64,000 nucleotides of DNA from the NCBI GenBank assembly GCA_947453725.1, contig CANGHH010000005.1, forward strand, positions 186,001 through 250,000, written 5' to 3'. Below the pieces are notes generated by a model. It was given only the letters and a program-made list of their open reading frames with translations. It had not been told where the DNA came from and searched no databases. This document shows, one piece after another, positions 60,115-64,000 of the stretch (position 1 is its first letter; every line of letters starts with the position of its first letter). A program made the position numbers and the translations under genes. This DNA is from Betaproteobacteria bacterium. GTDB lineage: Bacteria > Pseudomonadota > Gammaproteobacteria > Burkholderiales > Burkholderiaceae_C.

Positions 60115-63100
60115 CTAGACCTCGGGTCTCAGTCGCTGTGCCAGCGCGTGCAGGGCGGGCAGATCGGCTTCGGTGCAGTGCTGGGCCACCAGCGCTGCCA
60201 AGGTGGCCCGATCCGGTTCGCGTTCGGCCAAGCCCCGCGCCCATGCCCCCAGGGCGAACACGCGCCCCAGTCGCAGCAGTTCGAGGTACCGGTCCAAATC
60301 GGCAGCCGGCAGGGCCTGCAGCGGCTGCGGATCCGGGTGCTGGGCCTCGGCTGGCGCGGGCGCAAGGTGGCGCGGCGCGTCCGGGTCGAGCAGTTCCCGC
60401 AGCACATCCAACAGGCCATCCGCTTCGAAGGGTTTGGCCAGGATGGCATCGAAGTCCAGTTCCGGCGGGAAGTCCTCGGGCCGGTGCGGCATCGAGGCCG
60501 AGATCAGGATCACCGGCAAGGACGGGCATGTCGCGCCTTGTCGCAGTTCGAGCAGCAAGTCCCAGCCGTCCCTGCCGGGCATGATCTGGTCGACCAATAC
60601 CGCGTCGATGGGCGGCGAATTGGCTTCGCACAGAGGCAGCGCCGTGTCGACGCTGGCGGCCTCCGTCACCGCAATGCCCCAGTCCGCGCAGAGTTCACGC
60701 AGGTATTCACGATTGATGGCCAGGTCATCGACGATCAGCAGATGACGCTGTCGCCCCGCCAGGGCCCGCATCAAGCCGGTGTCGGCCTGCCGAGTGGGTG
60801 CCCACACGGTGGTGGGCAGGTCCAGCGCGAAGGAAAAACGGCTGCCCTGGCCGGGAATGCTCGCCACCTGGACGCGCCCGCCCATGGCTTCCACCCAGTG
60901 CCGGGCAATGGGCAGGCCGAGCCCGAGACCGGGTTGGCCCTGTGTCGCAGGGCCGCGCTGGAAGGCCTCGAAGATCCGGGTCTGGTCTTCGGCGGCAATC
61001 CCGATGCCCGTGTCGGTGACCGCGAAGGCCAGCCTGCAGCTGTCCGGCGCCGGCGCAGACGGCCCGGGCGAGTCGCCATGCACGGACAGCGTCACGCGCC
61101 CTGCGCAGGTGTATTTGCAGGCGTTGCCCAGCAGGTTCTGCAACACCTGCAGCAGCCGGTCTTCGTCCACCAGCACGGCGTCCGGCAGGTCGCCGGTTTC
61201 GACCAGCTCGAACCGGTTGCGGCCTTCCGTCGCCAGCATCTGGCCCAGTTCGCGCACCTGCTGCAGGAACGACGGAAGACGAACGGCCCGGCGCCGCAAG
61301 CCGCTGTATTGCTGGCTGTTGATGCTGAACTGCAGCAGGTCGTCGATCAGCCGGTTGAGCTGGGTGCTGGCCGATTGCAGGATCTCGAGATGCCGCCGCG
61401 ATTCACCCGTGCTGCGCTTGAGCAGCAGCCGCGTATAGCCCAGCATCGTGTGGACCGGCGTGCGCAGTTCGTGGTTGATGCTGGAGAGGAAACGCGACTT
61501 CGCCTGGTTGGCGTCCTCGGCCTCGCGGGTACGGACGGCCAGCACTGCGTTGGCCTGCCGCAACTCGTCCGTGGCCTGCACGCGGGCCGTCACGTCCAGC
61601 AGGATGGCCAGCACCTGCCGCGGGTCGCCGGGCATCGCGGCCAGCCCGATTTCCACCGCCACGGTGCTGCCGTCGCGCCGGCGCAGCGTCTTCTCGTACG
61701 GGACGCTGGCGCCGACGGCCTGTACCTGCTCGAGGGCCCGACGATCCAGTTCCAGATCCTCGGGTCTGCAGAACCGATCCCATTGAATTTGGCCACGGAC
61801 CAGTTCGTCACGCGTCGCTGCCAGCACGTTCAGGTAGTAGTCGTTGGCAAAGCTCAGACCGCCCGCCTCGTCGCCGATGGCCACGCCGACGATGTTCGAG
61901 TTCAACAGGCGGCGGAAGCGGGCGTCGGCCAGCTGCAATTCCAGGTCGCGCGCCTTGCGCTGCGTGCTGTCCTCGAAGACGACAGCGAACTCGCCCTTGC
62001 GGGAAGAGTAGACGCGTCCGCCGAGCCAGCGTGGCTGCGTCCGCAGCTCGACTTCGAAACGCTCGGTGATGCCGGTATCGGCGACGCGCAGCAGCAGGTC
62101 CACCAGTTGGGGGTGCCGGCTCCACAGCGCGGGCACAGCCTGGCTGGCCCGCAAGCCCTGCAAGTGGCCGCGGCCCATCAGGTTGACGGCCAGCTGGTTG
62201 GCCTTCACGCATTCGAAGTCCGGGCCCTCATCCGCGCGCTGAACGGTGCGACCGCTGATGAACGCCAGGGGCATGTTGCTGAACAGCGATTCGTATTCCG
62301 CCTCGGAGGCCCGCAGCCGGTCCTGCGCTTGGCCAAGTTCGGTGATGTCCAGGAAAGACGCGACGAGGTGCGGCTCGTCCCCGAGCTGCACGCATTCGAA
62401 AGAGGCCAGAACACGACCCGGTGCGCCTGACTTGGTCTGGATATCGACGGTCTGGCCCCGGGCCTGCCGATCGCGCGAGACGCGGTCGACCACAGCCCGA
62501 CGGCGATCCGGGTCTGCCCACAGTCCCAGCTCTTGGCTGGTGCGACCGAGAACCTCCTCCCGCTCGAAGCCGAAGATCGCCAGAAAGGCGTCGTTGACCT
62601 CGACGAATCGGTGATCTGACACCCGAGAGATCGCGATGGCTGCGGCGCTGGCCGCGAAGATGACGCTCAAGCGCTCGATCAGCTTCTTGCGCTCGGTGAT
62701 GTCCTCGAAGACGATGAACAGGTGCCCGTCGAAGGGCCTCGAAACGGCCACTGAGAGCCAGCGATCGGGCCCCTCCAGATGGGCCTCGGCCCGTTCGGGC
62801 GTGCCGCTGGTGATGACGCGATGGAACAGCGCCATCCGATCCGAACAGGGGGCTTGCGCATCCCCAAGCCAGATCTCGCTGGCCCGGCGGCCGACGACGT
62901 CCTGCACCTGCATCAACTCTTCGTAGGCCTCATTGACCTCGAGGTACTCGTAGTCCACCAACTGGCCTTGCTCAAAGATGCCGCGGCAATAGACATAGCC
63001 GCCCAGCATGGCCTGCAACAAGCTGCGGTATTTCGACTGGCTTTCGGTCAGCGCCACTTCAACCTGCCCGCGCCGGCCGGCCTCCGCGACTAGCAGTCGC

Positions 63101-64000
63101 TGGGACTCCTGCAACTGCTGCTGCGCCTGCTTCAATTCGGTGATGTCGGACACCAGGGCGAAGAAGCCCGTCACCGTGTCGCCTTCGACGTCGGGCAGGT
63201 ACTGCGCCCAGGTGTGGCGCACGCTGCCATCCGTCATCGTCAGCGTGCGTTCGAAGTGCTGGGGCAGGCCCGCCAGCGCACCGCGGATATAGGGCTCGTT
63301 CCGTTCGAACAATTCAGGGCCCAGCAGCTCCGGCATCGTGATGACCTGCATCTGTTCGCGGCTGCGCCCGAACCAGGCCAGGTACCGGTCGTTGGAGAAG
63401 GTGCAGCGCAGGCCGGTACTCCAGCGAGCGACCAAGGCCGGAATCGAGTTGGTGACCGATTCCAGCAGACGCGTGTGCTCGCGCTGCGCAGCGCCGGCCA
63501 ACTCCGCGGCAGTGACGTCGGCCACGGTGCCCAGCAGTTGCGCCGGCATGCCCGCCTCGGCGTCCACCCAGCGGGCCTGCGAGTGCATCCAGCGCACCGA
63601 GCCATCGGGAAGCAGCACCCGGTGCCTGCTGATGAAGGGCTGGCCCCTTTCGTGGGCAGCTTGCAACGCCGCGTGCACCGCCGCCCGGTCGTCGGGATGC
63701 ACCTCGGCCAGCGCAAGGTCGTGCGACAAGGGGTCGGCAGGGTCCAGGCCGTGCAGGCGCACCGCCACCGCGTCGGCCTGCAGCATGTTACGGGACGGAT
63801 CCGCCATCCAGACGCCGACCTCGGCGCCCTCCAGCGCCAGCGCCAGCGTCCGGGCCAGGAATTGCGGCGCTGCAGCAGGTGCCCCGGGCGGGTCTTCGAT
63901 GCACATCAGGATCGCGTCGGGCTGCCCCAGCTCGGCGCCGGCACGGACCTGCAGCAGCCCGCAGCCCGTGAACGCCAGCGCACCCGCGACCTCGAATTCA
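60115..64000 (-). CDS. Hybrid sensor histidine kinase, multi-PAS, 5' partial
   Basis: The first ATG is at 63906, but the frame stays open with protein-like residues (FTGCGLLQVRAGAELG) to the window end, so the gene continues beyond 64000. It has five or so PAS domains (for example WMADPSRNMLQADAVAVRL, VTGFFALVSDITELKQ, DHRFVEVNDAFLAIFGF), HisKA (INHELRTPVH), a HATPase (NLLGNACKYT; DTGIGIA) and a C-terminal receiver with VLVDQIMPGRDGWD (phospho-Asp). No membrane helix in the visible part. It lies upstream of the PYP gene on the same strand, separated by 163 bp, and could pass phosphate between the two kinases. Confidence 0.88.
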   Translation of the reverse strand, partial: EFEVAGALAFTGCGLLQVRAGAELGQPDAILMCIEDPPGAPAAAPQFLARTLALALEGAEVGVWMADPSRNMLQADAVAVRLHGLDPADPLSHDLALAEVHPDDRAAVHAALQAAHERGQPFISRHRVLLPDGSVRWMHSQARWVDAEAGMPAQLLGTVADVTAAELAGAAQREHTRLLESVTNSIPALVARWSTGLRCTFSNDRYLAWFGRSREQMQVITMPELLGPELFERNEPYIRGALAGLPQHFERTLTMTDGSVRHTWAQYLPDVEGDTVTGFFALVSDITELKQAQQQLQESQRLLVAEAGRRGQVEVALTESQSKYRSLLQAMLGGYVYCRGIFEQGQLVDYEYLEVNEAYEELMQVQDVVGRRASEIWLGDAQAPCSDRMALFHRVITSGTPERAEAHLEGPDRWLSVAVSRPFDGHLFIVFEDITERKKLIERLSVIFAASAAAIAISRVSDHRFVEVNDAFLAIFGFEREEVLGRTSQELGLWADPDRRRAVVDRVSRDRQARGQTVDIQTKSGAPGRVLASFECVQLGDEPHLVASFLDITELGQAQDRLRASEAEYESLFSNMPLAFISGRTVQRADEGPDFECVKANQLAVNLMGRGHLQGLRASQAVPALWSRHPQLVDLLLRVADTGITERFEVELRTQPRWLGGRVYSSRKGEFAVVFEDSTQRKARDLELQLADARFRRLLNSNIVGVAIGDEAGGLSFANDYYLNVLAATRDELVRGQIQWDRFCRPEDLELDRRALEQVQAVGASVPYEKTLRRRDGSTVAVEIGLAAMPGDPRQVLAILLDVTARVQATDELRQANAVLAVRTREAEDANQAKSRFLSSINHELRTPVHTMLGYTRLLLKRSTGESRRHLEILQSASTQLNRLIDDLLQFSINSQQYSGLRRRAVRLPSFLQQVRELGQMLATEGRNRFELVETGDLPDAVLVDEDRLLQVLQNLLGNACKYTCAGRVTLSVHGDSPGPSAPAPDSCRLAFAVTDTGIGIAAEDQTRIFEAFQRGPATQGQPGLGLGLPIARHWVEAMGGRVQVASIPGQGSRFSFALDLPTTVWAPTRQADTGLMRALAGRQRHLLIVDDLAINREYLRELCADWGIAVTEAASVDTALPLCEANSPPIDAVLVDQIMPGRDGWDLLLELRQGATCPSLPVILISASMPHRPEDFPPELDFDAILAKPFEADGLLDVLRELLDPDAPRHLAPAPAEAQHPDPQPLQALPAADLDRYLELLRLGRVFALGAWARGLAEREPDRATLAALVAQHCTEADLPALHALAQRLRPEV

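Noticed and set aside
1..64000. CRISPR arrays, tRNA or rRNA genes
   Set aside because: No regularly spaced repeats and no cloverleaf or rRNA-like sequence noticed on either strand.

Overview
This is a 64 kb, GC-rich (roughly two-thirds G+C), gene-dense window of a betaproteobacterial chromosome. The family assignments, codon use and interspersed GC-rich palindromic repeats suggest a Burkholderiales/Rubrivivax-Leptothrix-like organism, but no rRNA gene or species marker is present, so the taxon is inference. No tRNA, rRNA or CRISPR array was seen.

Layout. (1) 1-7.3 kb: a 5'-truncated hydrolase, an HSL-type esterase and a secreted B3-like metallo-beta-lactamase-fold protein on +, facing a TRAP transporter operon (TatT-DctP-DctQM) on -. 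(2) 7.3-14.1 kb: envelope and lipid genes: an LplT-like lysophospholipid flippase, a GT4 glycosyltransferase, a small membrane protein, a class III aminotransferase, phosphatidylserine decarboxylase and an LpxH-like phosphoesterase. (3) 14.2-20.5 kb: a TonB-dependent receptor, a renalase-like FAD enzyme, two tiny membrane or lipoproteins, a PEP-CTERM exported protein, then about 0.7 kb of gene debris (IS256 transposase, cyclic-nucleotide-binding and AhpD/CMD fragments).

(4) 20.5-44.2 kb is a sulfur-oxidation island. A sigma-54 activator with the FisR cysteine spacing is divergent from a DUF2892-persulfide dioxygenase-(DUF442+SQR)-TauE operon that carries a good -24/-12 promoter. Next come an ArsR repressor, TlpA proteins, a cytochrome c and a YeeE transporter. 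A long minus-strand sox operon follows, in transcription order soxC-D-Y-Z-A-X-B-(HbpS-like)-dsrE-yeeE-methyltransferase-soxH-tlpA. Divergent from soxC is a plus-strand set: two half-size YeeE proteins, a persulfide dioxygenase-rhodanese fusion, a rhodanese and a membrane-anchored TlpA protein. Together these can oxidise sulfide to persulfide, persulfide to sulfite and thiosulfate to sulfate, with dedicated sulfur import or export and thiol-redox maintenance.

(5) 44.3-53.7 kb: a broken TolC-like gene, a DUF2892 protein and an RND pump with its own ArsR regulator, then a DevBCA-like ABC exporter and a DUF302 protein. (6) 53.8-57.4 kb: an unusual thioredoxin-ArsA-ArsA fusion, followed by a lower-GC remnant of a Tn7/Tn5053-like transposon (TniB-like ATPase fragment and TniQ). 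(7) 57.5-64 kb: a signalling module with two multi-PAS histidine kinases and, between them, a clear photoactive yellow protein homologue (Tyr42, Glu46, Thr50 and Cys69 all kept at canonical numbers) whose stop codon overlaps the start of the downstream kinase. This PYP-kinase pair is the most striking find in the window.
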